Notes under the pieces: generated by a model | Told to the model about the DNA's origin: nothing | Databases searched by the model: none | The model's input: only the letters and a program-made list of their open reading frames with translations | NCBI GenBank assembly: GCA_945878355.1 | Contig: CAMCTC010000045.1 | Location: 1-33,484, forward strand | DNA from: Bordetella parapertussis | GTDB taxonomy: Bacteria; Pseudomonadota; Gammaproteobacteria; Burkholderiales; Burkholderiaceae_C | Direction: 5' to 3' | DNA: 33,484 nucleotides | Shown: positions 27,901 to 33,484 of the stretch, piece after piece | Layout of the letters: each line of letters begins with the position of its first letter | Numbering within the stretch: position 1 is the first letter of the stretch | Translations under genes and position numbers: made by a program

Positions 27901-28164
27901 GAAGAAGGAGAAGCCGCGCACCACTTTCGACTTCGGCACCGCCAGCATCGCCGTGGTCAGCGGATAGGTCACCTGGTCCTCGACGACCTGCGGCGCCTGG
28001 CCCGGGTATTCGGTGTAGACGATGACTTGCACGTCCGACAGGTCGGGCAGCGCGTCGAGCGGCGTCTTCATCACGGCGACGACACCGCCGAGGATGACGA
28101 ACAAGGTGGCGAGCAGGACCAAGAACGGGTTCTTGCCTGACCACTGGATGATTCTGGACAGCAT
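24961..28164 (-). CDS. cusA: CusA-like RND copper/silver efflux pump
   Basis: This inner-membrane proton antiporter moves Cu(I)/Ag(I) out through a CusBC-type complex. The 1067-residue protein has the twelve-helix RND layout with two large periplasmic loops. The three methionines that bind metal in E. coli CusA (573, 623, 672) align exactly as M568 (LLYMPSS), M618 (PTEMFE) and M667 (RIDMLST), a constant offset of five. The proton-relay aspartate is D402 in AMVDAAIVMIENAHKH. The second half has AETGVVMLIYLDHAWEQ. These features favour the monovalent-metal group over Co/Zn/Cd CzcA. Length is slightly above E. coli CusA (1047). The start lies 12 bases after the cusB stop. Confidence 0.95.
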   Translation of the reverse strand: MLSRIIQWSGKNPFLVLLATLFVILGGVVAVMKTPLDALPDLSDVQVIVYTEYPGQAPQVVEDQVTYPLTTAMLAVPKSKVVRGFSFFGASFVYVIFEDGTDIYWARSRVLEYLNFASSRLPKGVSPSLGPDATGVGWVYQYALLAKNKSLAELRTIQDWYVRYQLTKAPGVAEVASLGGFVQTYQVTVDPLKLRSFGIPLMKVSQVIRDSNRDVGGRVVEMAETEFMVRGKGYLRNKADIEQLVVKAEGGTPVLIRDIARVEMAPDERRGLSELNGEGEVVSGIAMSRFGQNALEVIHNLKAKVTEISAGLPEGVTIQAVYDRSDLIHRAIANLQRTLLEESLIVAAVCVIFLMHLRSALVAILMLPVGVLISFIAMHLLGMNSNLMSLGGIAIAIGAMVDAAIVMIENAHKHLERLDRMKPDHTVKDRAEAMLDACKEVGPALFFSLLIITVSFLPVFTLESQEGRLFSPLAYTKTFSMAGAALLSVTLVPVLMMLFIRGKIMPEAKNPLNRFLIWAYRPIIAWVMRWKKVTIALALIALGVSWYPASKLGSEFMPTLNEGTLLYMPSSLPGMSITKAAEVLQTQDKIIKSFPEVSSVYGKAGRANTATDPAPTEMFETVINLKPQQEWRTGMTTDKLIAEMDKALQFPGMSNAWTMPIKARIDMLSTGIRTPIGIKVFGKDLGEMERLAKEIEAVVKTVPGTTSAFAERLTGGSYLNIEPDRAALARYGLSVGELLDVIGTALGGEMVTTTVEGRERFGVTVRYPRELRSNPEQIEREVLVPIMGGAMVPLGQVAKVVVARGTPGIRTENALLSAYIFVDIRDRDIGSYVADARKAVAGQVKFPVGYYITWSGQFEAMERAIEKMKIVVPVTLLLIFLLLYLNFRRLVETFIVMLSVPFALVGGVWLMWMLNYNLSVAVAVGFIALAGVAAETGVVMLIYLDHAWEQARVRCRAEGRVPGPVDLYGAVMEGAVERVRPKMMTVVAIMAGLLPIMWGSGTGSEVMSRIAAPMVGGMISSTVLTLCVIPALYALVKQWQLRREAGQPDAELAAAEPPLPLEPTTTS

Positions 28165-28176
28165 GGCGTGCTCTGC

Positions 28177-29847
28177 TCAGTGGCCGGAATGCGAGGTGGC
28201 GGCCGGTGCAGCCGGCTTGGCCGGCGGCGCGGCGCCGGGGGCTACCGAGATGGCCGTCACGACGTATTCGCCAGGCTTGCGTTCGACAAACTCGAAGCGC
28301 ACCGCCTGGCCTGGCCTCAGGCCGTACAACAGCGATGCATTCGCCGCCTTGAACTCCATCGTCATCGCCGGCCACTTCAGGGTCAGGACAGGGCCGTGGT
28401 TGAGGCTGAGCGTGCCAGCCTTGAGGTCGATGCTGTCGACGCTGCCTTCGGCCTTGTGGCCGATCGTGGCAGGCGTCGGGGCAAGCGCAGCAGCAGGTGC
28501 CATGGCCGCGCCACCCGAGGCAGCTGCGTCAGCGCTCTTGGCCGGGCTGCCAAAGCCCCCCAAGACCGCCTTCAGGTTGCTCTCCGCGTCGATCAGGAAG
28601 TTCGCCGCGACGACGACCTGCTCGCCATTTTTCACACCCTTGAGTATCTCGACGTGATGCTCGCCTCGGCCACCGATGTCGACCTCTCGCGGCTCGAAGC
28701 GGCCCTCCTTGACCTGCACGAACACGATGCGCCGTGTGCCGGTGTCGATCACGGCCGAGTCCGGCACGGTCAGCACCGGCGACTTGCCACCCACCGACAT
28801 CTCCACCTGCGCGAACATCGCAGGCTTGAGCTTGCCGCCCGGGTTGGCCATCTCGACCCGCACAGGAATGCTGCGCGTATCCGGCTTCAACGTCGGGTAG
28901 ATGTAGGTGATGCGGCCCTCGAAGACCTCGTTGGGGTAGGCCGTCGTCGTGACGCGCGCCTTCGCGCCGCTCTTGACCAGGCCGATGTCTTGTTCCGACA
29001 GGTCAGCGATGACCCAGACCGACGAGAGGTCGATCACCTGGTAGAGCATCTCGCCAGGCATGAAGCGCATCCCCTGCAGCGCCTTCTTTTCCGACACGAT
29101 GCCCGAGACCGGCGATGGGAACGAGATCGTGCGTTGCGGCTGGCCAGACTCCATCAATGCCGTCACCTGCGACGGCGACAAATCCCAGTTGCGCAGCCGC
29201 GCCAGGCTGGAGTCGGCGAGTTGCCGCATGCTGGCCTGCGCGTCTGCGCCTGCGTCCTTCATCGCTTCGATCCCTTGCACCGCGATGGCGTACTCGCGCT
29301 GGGCCGACACGAGCTCGGGACTGTAGGCCTCGAACAGCGGCTGACCCTTGGCCACCGGTTGCCCGGTCGCGTTGACGTGCAAGCGCTCGACGTAGCCTTC
29401 GAACTTCGCGGTAACCGCAAACACCCGGCGTTCGTCGGGCTCGATGCGGCCGGCAGCGCGCACGGTCTTGCCGAGCAATCGCATCGCGGCGGGCTCGGTG
29501 CGCACACCGAGCTTCTGGATCTTCTCCGTGCTGATGCGAACCTGGTTGGGTGACGCGGCATCGGCGCCCGGGGTCGATTCGTCCTCGCCTTCGTAGACCG
29601 CGACATAGTCCATCCCCATCGGGTCCTTCTTCGGTGTCGGCGACGTGTCGGCCAATCCCATGGGGTTGCGGTAGTAGAGCAACTTGCGCGGCTTGGGTGC
29701 CAAGGCGGCTGCGGAGGCAGCGCTGCCCGCCGAGGTCTCGGAAGACTGCGGCAGCGAGCGTGCACCCAGCCAGTAGCTGCCCGCACCGACCGCCCCGAGC
29801 AGGGCAATGACGGTCGCGGTCGCGAGCACGGTGGTGGTGGTCTTCAC
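28177..29847 (-). CDS. cusB: CusB-like membrane-fusion protein with fused C-terminal CusF domain
   Basis: The 556-residue adaptor links the RND pump to the outer-membrane channel. A membrane anchor (about residues 5-29) is followed by a heavy-metal-binding segment LLYYRNPMGLADTSPTPKKD (about 56-75) ending PMGMDY, the CusB Met-rich start. Then come the usual lipoyl, hairpin and beta-barrel domains (FEGYVERLHVNATGQPVAKG, DLSSVWVIADLSEQDIGLVK, GKSPVLTVPDSAVID). Residues about 464-536 form an extra CusF-like domain with H484, W492, M495 and M497 (LKWPAMTMEF), the full Cu(I) site of CusF including tryptophan. A chaperone domain is thus tethered to the pump. The C-terminus ends HSGH. It overlaps the cusC stop by four bases. 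Confidence 0.93.
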   Translation of the reverse strand: MKTTTTVLATATVIALLGAVGAGSYWLGARSLPQSSETSAGSAASAAALAPKPRKLLYYRNPMGLADTSPTPKKDPMGMDYVAVYEGEDESTPGADAASPNQVRISTEKIQKLGVRTEPAAMRLLGKTVRAAGRIEPDERRVFAVTAKFEGYVERLHVNATGQPVAKGQPLFEAYSPELVSAQREYAIAVQGIEAMKDAGADAQASMRQLADSSLARLRNWDLSPSQVTALMESGQPQRTISFPSPVSGIVSEKKALQGMRFMPGEMLYQVIDLSSVWVIADLSEQDIGLVKSGAKARVTTTAYPNEVFEGRITYIYPTLKPDTRSIPVRVEMANPGGKLKPAMFAQVEMSVGGKSPVLTVPDSAVIDTGTRRIVFVQVKEGRFEPREVDIGGRGEHHVEILKGVKNGEQVVVAANFLIDAESNLKAVLGGFGSPAKSADAAASGGAAMAPAAALAPTPATIGHKAEGSVDSIDLKAGTLSLNHGPVLTLKWPAMTMEFKAANASLLYGLRPGQAVRFEFVERKPGEYVVTAISVAPGAAPPAKPAAPAATSHSGH

Positions 29848-31196
29848 AGGTCTTCTCCCAGGATGCGTTCGATGTCGGCCAGGCGCATCTGCGCCTCGAC
29901 CTGTGACTTGAGGATCTCCTGCCGTGCCTTGCGGATGCCTCGTTGGGCTTCGAGCAGCATCGAGAACTCGGCCTTGCCGTTCTCGTAGGCGGCCAACGCG
30001 GACCGCAGGCCCAGTTCGGACTGCGGCAGCAGCTGGGTCTTCACCAGCGCCTCGGTGCGCCGTGCGACCTCCAGGCCAGCCAGGTTGACGGCGAGGTCGC
30101 CTAGCAATTGCTGCGACAGGCTCTCGGCGCGGGACCGCGCTGCGGACACCATGGCCTCGGATTCGCGCTCCTGGCTGCGGCGGGACGCCTGCTGCAGCGG
30201 GATGTTCATCTCCACCATCACGCCCCAGGTCGTGATGCGCGAGCCCATCTGCGACGGGGACACGCCCACGGTGAGGTCCGGGTAGCGGTTGCGCTGAGTG
30301 AGGTCGCGGTTCTTCTGGGCCACCGCCACGCGGGCCAGTTCGGCCTGGATCAGCGGGTTGCGGGCACGGGCGCGCTCGGCCAGCGCGGCGGCATCGGCTG
30401 TCGCCACGGGCGGGATCGAACGCAAGACAAGGGGATCGGCCAGCGGCGCCGCGCTGTCGCGGGCGAGCAGCGCGTTCAGCTTGGCCCGGATCTGCCGTTT
30501 TTCACCGTCAAGCGCGATCAGTTCGGCGCGCATCGCGGTCTGCTCCAACTGAGCCCGGATCGCATCCGACTGGCCGGCGAGTCCACCGGCGTAGCGGGCT
30601 TGCGAGACCCGCTCAAGCCGAGCCATCAGGCCGAGCACTTCATTCGAGAGCCGCTCGTTGCCGGCAGCGCGGTAATACTCGGCGTAGGTCGCCTTGATGC
30701 GCGCGGCCAGTTCGGCCCAGGCAGCGTCGCTGCGTGCATCGGCCTGGCGCGCATCGGCAGAGGCGGCATCACGCTTGAGCTCGCGCTTGCCCCACAGGGG
30801 CAGCGACTGCATCAGCGTGTACTTGGTCTCGCCGACCTTCCAAGGCAGCATACTGGGTGATGCGTCCGTGCCGTAATTGTTGATGTTCATGAGTTCGACG
30901 CGCAGCACCGGGTCGGGCAGCGCGCCAGCGGGGCCAACGCGCTGAGCCGCAGCATCGGCCTCCGCCTGCATGGCCCGGAGTTCGGGGCTCTGAGCGCTGG
31001 CGTGGGCCAGCAGGCCCGGGAGGTCTGCCCCCAAGGGCGCTTCCTGCGCCAACACCGTGCCTGACAAGCCCGTGGTGGTCAGGAGGATGAACAACAGGTC
31101 GCGCAACCTTCGTCCGAGCACAGGGCTGGTCGCCGTCGTCTCGACCGCCGACCCGAAGTTCAGCGGCCTCGTGGCCGAGTGTTGAAGTTTGATCAT
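29844..31196 (-). CDS. cusC: CusC-like TolC-family outer-membrane efflux protein
   Basis: The 450-residue protein is the outer-membrane channel of the Cus-like tripartite pump. The N-terminus has a long basic region and a signal-like hydrophobic part ending TVLAQEAP (about residue 50); unlike E. coli CusC there is no lipobox cysteine. TolC repeats are seen as AQSPELRAMQAEADAAAQRVGPAGALPDP and RNRYPDLTVGVSPSQMG followed by VMVEMNIPLQQ, with a long coiled-coil C-terminal helix. ATG at 31196 has a good SD (AGGAG about 12 bases upstream), so it is preferred to the earlier open frame at 31352. It is translationally coupled to cusB. Confidence 0.9.
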   Translation of the reverse strand: MIKLQHSATRPLNFGSAVETTATSPVLGRRLRDLLFILLTTTGLSGTVLAQEAPLGADLPGLLAHASAQSPELRAMQAEADAAAQRVGPAGALPDPVLRVELMNINNYGTDASPSMLPWKVGETKYTLMQSLPLWGKRELKRDAASADARQADARSDAAWAELAARIKATYAEYYRAAGNERLSNEVLGLMARLERVSQARYAGGLAGQSDAIRAQLEQTAMRAELIALDGEKRQIRAKLNALLARDSAAPLADPLVLRSIPPVATADAAALAERARARNPLIQAELARVAVAQKNRDLTQRNRYPDLTVGVSPSQMGSRITTWGVMVEMNIPLQQASRRSQERESEAMVSAARSRAESLSQQLLGDLAVNLAGLEVARRTEALVKTQLLPQSELGLRSALAAYENGKAEFSMLLEAQRGIRKARQEILKSQVEAQMRLADIERILGEDL

Positions 31197-31236
31197 CAAG
31201 GGGCTCCTGGCGATGTCGACGAAGGGCGCGTACACA

Positions 31237-31380
31237 TCAGTTGTTCTTCTCAGCGCCGTGGTTGGGCTTCGGCAGCTTCTGGGTCTGCGCCGTCGACGCA
31301 GCAGGTTGGGTCTGAGCCGAAGCAGCCAGTGCTGCAGAGGCGAAGAGGGCACAGACGAAGAGCGTGCGGATCGCGGTCAT
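31237..31380 (-). CDS. Small exported peptide at the head of the Cus operon
   Basis: The 47-residue product starts MTAIRTLFVCALFASAALA, a classic Sec signal peptide, and continues SAQTQPAASTAQTQKLPKPN to a tail HGAEKNN. The mature part would be only about 27 residues. ATG at 31380 has a GGAG word 11-14 bases upstream. It is not recognised in any family. Its position directly before cusC parallels the 119-residue exported protein directly before the TolC gene in the other operon, so a related envelope role in copper handling is an inference. Confidence 0.65.
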   Translation of the reverse strand: MTAIRTLFVCALFASAALAASAQTQPAASTAQTQKLPKPNHGAEKNN

Positions 31381-31557
31381 GACAATGAACTCCAGAAGGA
31401 GGGATGCAATGGGTTCGATGGACCGTCTCGCCATGGGCGAGGCAGGGTCGAACGAGAGGAGGAGCCCGTTGCTCGCGATCACCACCGGACGGTGGCGGTC
31501 AGCTGGAGGCGGGTGTGCACTGGTCAGCGCAGCCGTGGCGGCTGTCTGCCAGTGTCA

Positions 31558-31571
31558 GGCGCTATAGCGCC
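31558..31571. other. 14-base palindrome at the end of the 156-residue gene
   Basis: GGCGCTATAGCGCC is a perfect palindrome that contains the TAG stop of the minus-strand gene ending at 31562. No T-run follows on the minus strand. It could form a small cruciform or hairpin, or bind a dimeric protein upstream of the 47-residue gene. Confidence 0.4.
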
Positions 31572-32032
31572 AGACGCAGGAACGCGATGAGGATCGGCGG
31601 GGCCTGCACGCCATCCAGGCGCCGCACCCGCAACTGCACCGGCGCAAAGGCTGGCATCGGCAACACGGTCACGGCCGTCATTGCCATCACGGCATGAGAC
31701 TGAACGTCGTCCAGCGACGACTTCAGCGGCGGAATCGACACCGTGGCCTTGTCGCAGAAGTCCCGGCAGTTCGCCTTGGACAGCTTGCCGAGATGCGTCG
31801 GCAGACCGTCAATCTGCGACGGCAGGCTGGCGCCATCGGCCTGTACATGGTCGTGGCTCACAAGGTTGTGGTGGGCGTCCGCCACGGCCACAAGATGGCT
31901 GGCCACTGCAACAACAGGCGCTACCGGCCCCGTGGTGATGCATGCATTCGCAGCGCCCGCCCCGACGCTGAACAGCCACACGAGCAGCACGCGGGCCGCC
32001 CATCGGCGTAGTTGTTGGCGTTGGCGGAACAT
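31562..32032 (-). CDS. Cys/His-containing exported protein, first gene of copper operon 2
   Basis: The 156-residue protein has a basic N-terminus, a hydrophobic segment ending GAGAANA (about residues 13-30), a cysteine right after it (C31), a His-rich part (H46, H54, H55, H60, H62, H80), a CRDFC pair (C89, C93) and a C-terminus PPILIAFLRLAL. It is not assigned to a family by me. The order signal, His-rich, Cys pair, Pro-rich end resembles the 146-residue protein heading operon 1, although direct identity is low. A role as a periplasmic metal-binding or sensing accessory (CzcI-like) is inferred from context only. The ATG at 32032 has a GGAG word about 12-15 bases upstream. Confidence 0.65.
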   Translation of the reverse strand: MFRQRQQLRRWAARVLLVWLFSVGAGAANACITTGPVAPVVAVASHLVAVADAHHNLVSHDHVQADGASLPSQIDGLPTHLGKLSKANCRDFCDKATVSIPPLKSSLDDVQSHAVMAMTAVTVLPMPAFAPVQLRVRRLDGVQAPPILIAFLRLAL

Positions 32033-32855
32033 GGTTATTGCTGGCTCCAGGCTTGCCGACCCAGTATGTGAGCCAGTCCCTCACGGGCGCTTGAGCAGCA
32101 TCAAGGTGACGGAAATTTGCCCATGGATGGCACGGTGCGTCGTTCACCGTGTATCAGCGCCGAAGCCGCCCGCCCACTTAAGAACGCGCGAAAACGCAGG
32201 GTGGCCAGTATCCCCTCCAGGCGATGGAACCTGCGCACCGCGAATGCCAGCTTCTCAAGGATCTGAGCTTCAGGAATGGGTCGAGGCCAGAGTGGAGGCA
32301 GTCAGGTTTCTCGATTCGCTCAAGCAGACTGAAGAGGCGGCGGTGGATTCGCTCCAGTACGACCTTCGGAACCGACCGCCACCTGGCGGTCCTTCTCACC
32401 CTGTCGAATCAAGAAGACACGAAAGTTTCCTACATAGGCTGCGAGGCACCCCGGAAACGGCACGTCGACGTTGCAGCTGTCTATTGCCAACCGCTTTCGG
32501 CTGACCATGCGCTTTACTCGAGCTGCGGCCGGAAAAGGCAACCTTAGAGACCAAGCTCGATGATCTCCTCCCACCGCCCACGCCACTGCGCAAGCCAACA
32601 TCGGGTATGGACATTGGGCGACCAAAGCGGCCCCGGTCGCCGTAGAACCATGGACAGGCACATGATTCAAAAAAATCCAGGCCGAACAGACACTGACATC
32701 TTTTTCCATACCCACCGTACGCCGGTGTGCCCGTTCAAGGTCTGACAGTCAGGGCGGATTTCAGCGGTCTTTTCAAAACCCTGCTGCAGTTGCAGGCGGC
32801 GCTGGCGCGCGCGATCAACTGTCGGAACATCAGTAACAGAATTTGAAAGCGGCTT
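32033..32855. other. Gene-poor decayed region between the copper island and brnTA
   Basis: About 820 bases with no intact gene. Near 32041-32084 there are inverted repeats (CTGGCTC with GAGCCAG; GTGAG with CTCAC) in the expected promoter region of copper operon 2. A reverse-transcriptase remnant lies at 32286-32445. From about 32740 to 32847 the plus strand has a short open stretch ending ARAINCRNISNRI that looks like the tail of a lost gene but is not identifiable. The rest shows broken frames on both strands. Confidence 0.6.
32286..32445 (-). pseudogene. Frameshifted remnant of a bacterial reverse transcriptase (N-terminal part)
   Basis: Read on the minus strand, one frame gives NFRVFLIRQGEKDRQVAV (to about 32374). 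Then the next frame gives VPKVVLERIHRRLF and SLLERIEKPDCLHSG (about 32372 to 32286). Joined, this matches the conserved start of retron-like and other bacterial reverse transcriptases (an F-x-I...R-x-I-x-x-P-K...L-x-x-I-x-x-R-L block and a PDYLHSG-like block). The frame break coincides with a tandem four-base duplication, ACCGACCG at 32371-32378, which would explain it. Sequence after HSG loses similarity, and the YxDD catalytic motif is absent, so this is non-functional. Confidence 0.5.
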
Positions 32856-33125
32856 TTACTGCTCGACCTTGTCCTGCAGCCATACCTTGATCAGCGACTG
32901 GTAGGGCACGTCGCGTGCGTTGGCCGCCGCCTTGATGGCATCCAGCAGATGCTGCGGAAGGCGCAGGGAGATGGTCTTGGTGGAGGGCTTGAGCTTGGGC
33001 AGGACCACCCGCTGCGCCTTTGCCCAGTCGAGGTGCTGGGTGGAATCGCGACCCTCGGCCTCCCAGAACGCGCGTTCCTGCGCCTCGGTCTTGAACCTGG
33101 GCGGTGGTTTAGCGGGCTTGTTCAT
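32856..33125 (-). CDS. brnA: BrnA-type antitoxin
   Basis: The 89-residue protein matches BrnA/CopG-like antitoxins: a charged N-terminal part with RFKTEAQERAFWEAEGRDST, typical of BrnA, and a C-terminal ribbon-helix-helix DNA-binding segment KTISLRLPQHLLDAIKAAAN with DVPYQSLIKVWLQDKV. It would bind and neutralise BrnT and repress the operon. The gene starts 17 bases inside the end of brnT, the usual toxin-first order of this family. Intact. Confidence 0.88.
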   Translation of the reverse strand: MNKPAKPPPRFKTEAQERAFWEAEGRDSTQHLDWAKAQRVVLPKLKPSTKTISLRLPQHLLDAIKAAANARDVPYQSLIKVWLQDKVEQ

Positions 33126-33408
33126 AGACGCTCCTCTCCTTGCGGTGCATGTCGCGCGCCGAGATCACCCGGATCAGGGTGCCGCCACCGCGCAGCGTGA
33201 AGCTGACGTGCAGCAGACGCCCATCGAGTGTCTTGCCCAGAGCGTGGTACCGGGCCTCCTGCTCGCGGTGCAGCAGATCATCCAGCATCAGCAAGGGTTG
33301 GTTGAAGAAGATCTCCTCGGCCTGCGCCTGACCCACCCCGTGCTTGTCGTTCTTGCGGGCGTTGCCGTCGTCCCAATCGAAGCCGGTGATCCGCTCAAGA
33401 TCGATCAT
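33109..33408 (-). CDS. brnT: BrnT-type toxin, RelE-like ribonuclease
   Basis: BrnT toxins have a RelE-like fold and inhibit growth by RNA cleavage; activity is controlled by BrnA. The 99-residue protein shows the family blocks FDWDDGNARKNDKHGVGQAQAEEIF (residues about 10-34), ARYHALGKTLDGRLLHVSFTLRGG (about 52-75) and IRVISARDMHRKERSVYE (about 79-96). ATG at 33408 is preceded by a short AT-rich promoter-like region with an inverted repeat. The pair looks complete, unlike the surrounding remnants, as is common for addiction modules in accessory DNA. Confidence 0.88.
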   Translation of the reverse strand: MIDLERITGFDWDDGNARKNDKHGVGQAQAEEIFFNQPLLMLDDLLHREQEARYHALGKTLDGRLLHVSFTLRGGGTLIRVISARDMHRKERSVYEQAR

Positions 33409-33412
33409 TGAC

Positions 33413-33431
33413 GTATATTATCATCATATAC
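33413..33431. promoter_or_regulatory. Candidate BrnA operator upstream of brnT
   Basis: GTATAT at 33413-33418 and ATATAC at 33426-33431 are exact inverted arms with a seven-base spacer, five bases before the brnT ATG. The region includes -10-like words on the minus strand (TATGAT, GATAAT), so a repressor bound here would block transcription. It is markedly AT-rich compared with the rest of the window. Confidence 0.55.
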
Positions 33432-33484
33432 ACTTGAATGTGATCGATCCGGCTCTCTCAAGCAAATGTGGCTTTGCCACTTTG

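Noticed and set aside
24739..28140. Plus-strand open frame of 1133 codons opposite cusA
   Set aside because: Composition is dominated by His, Arg, Asp and Gln, with no recognisable fold. It mirrors the codon pattern of cusA, which is clearly the real gene.
32740..32847. Short plus-strand open tail ending in ISNRI
   Set aside because: It resembles the end of a coding sequence, but it has no identifiable family and no start, so it is not listed as a gene.

Overview
The window is GC-rich chromosomal DNA from a betaproteobacterium, most likely order Burkholderiales (Sphaerotilaceae/Comamonadaceae-like). This is judged from the division/cell-wall cluster, the neighbouring housekeeping genes and protein character; no database search was run.

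Left part (1-11341, all minus strand): the dcw cluster in the order mraZ-rsmH-ftsL-ftsI-murE-murF-mraY-murD-ftsW-murG, with murG cut by the window edge. Genes overlap by 1-11 bases through ATGA, GTGA or TGATG junctions, so it reads as one transcription unit starting at a four-repeat MraZ box. Oddities are a MurD with a roughly 78-residue insertion and a roughly 190-base spacer before murG that carries two extra copies of the last codons of ftsW.

Middle part (11581-18929): housekeeping genes. On the minus strand these are an enoyl-CoA hydratase, a DUF3108 protein, an M61 glycyl-aminopeptidase-like protein with a PDZ domain, a DUF3429 membrane protein, a DsbC-type disulfide isomerase and a UbiH/COQ6-type FAD monooxygenase. 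On the plus strand is the ribosome-associated ATPase YchF.

Right part (about 18930-32032): a copper island of two convergent operons. The plus-strand operon encodes a Cys/His-rich exported protein, a small exported protein with a His/Met-rich tail, a TolC-family lipoprotein, a Tat-exported multicopper oxidase, a cupredoxin and a CusF-like copper chaperone. The minus-strand operon encodes another Cys/His exported protein, a 47-residue exported peptide, CusC-like, CusB-like (with a fused C-terminal CusF domain) and CusA-like RND efflux components, and a DUF411 protein. A truncated PAP2 phosphatase lies at the meeting point. Together they would oxidise, bind and export periplasmic Cu(I). No intact copper regulator lies in the window; a fragment resembling the metal-binding tail of a MerR-family regulator sits just upstream of the plus-strand operon.

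Right end (32033-33484): a gene-poor, decayed stretch with a frameshifted remnant of a bacterial reverse transcriptase, followed by an intact BrnT/BrnA toxin-antitoxin pair with a candidate operator. These look like accessory-DNA scars flanking the copper island.

I see no tRNA, rRNA, CRISPR array or complete insertion sequence. The most unusual signals are the triplicated ftsW tail, the two copper operons built on the same plan, and the degraded regulator and reverse-transcriptase fragments at the two flanks of the island.
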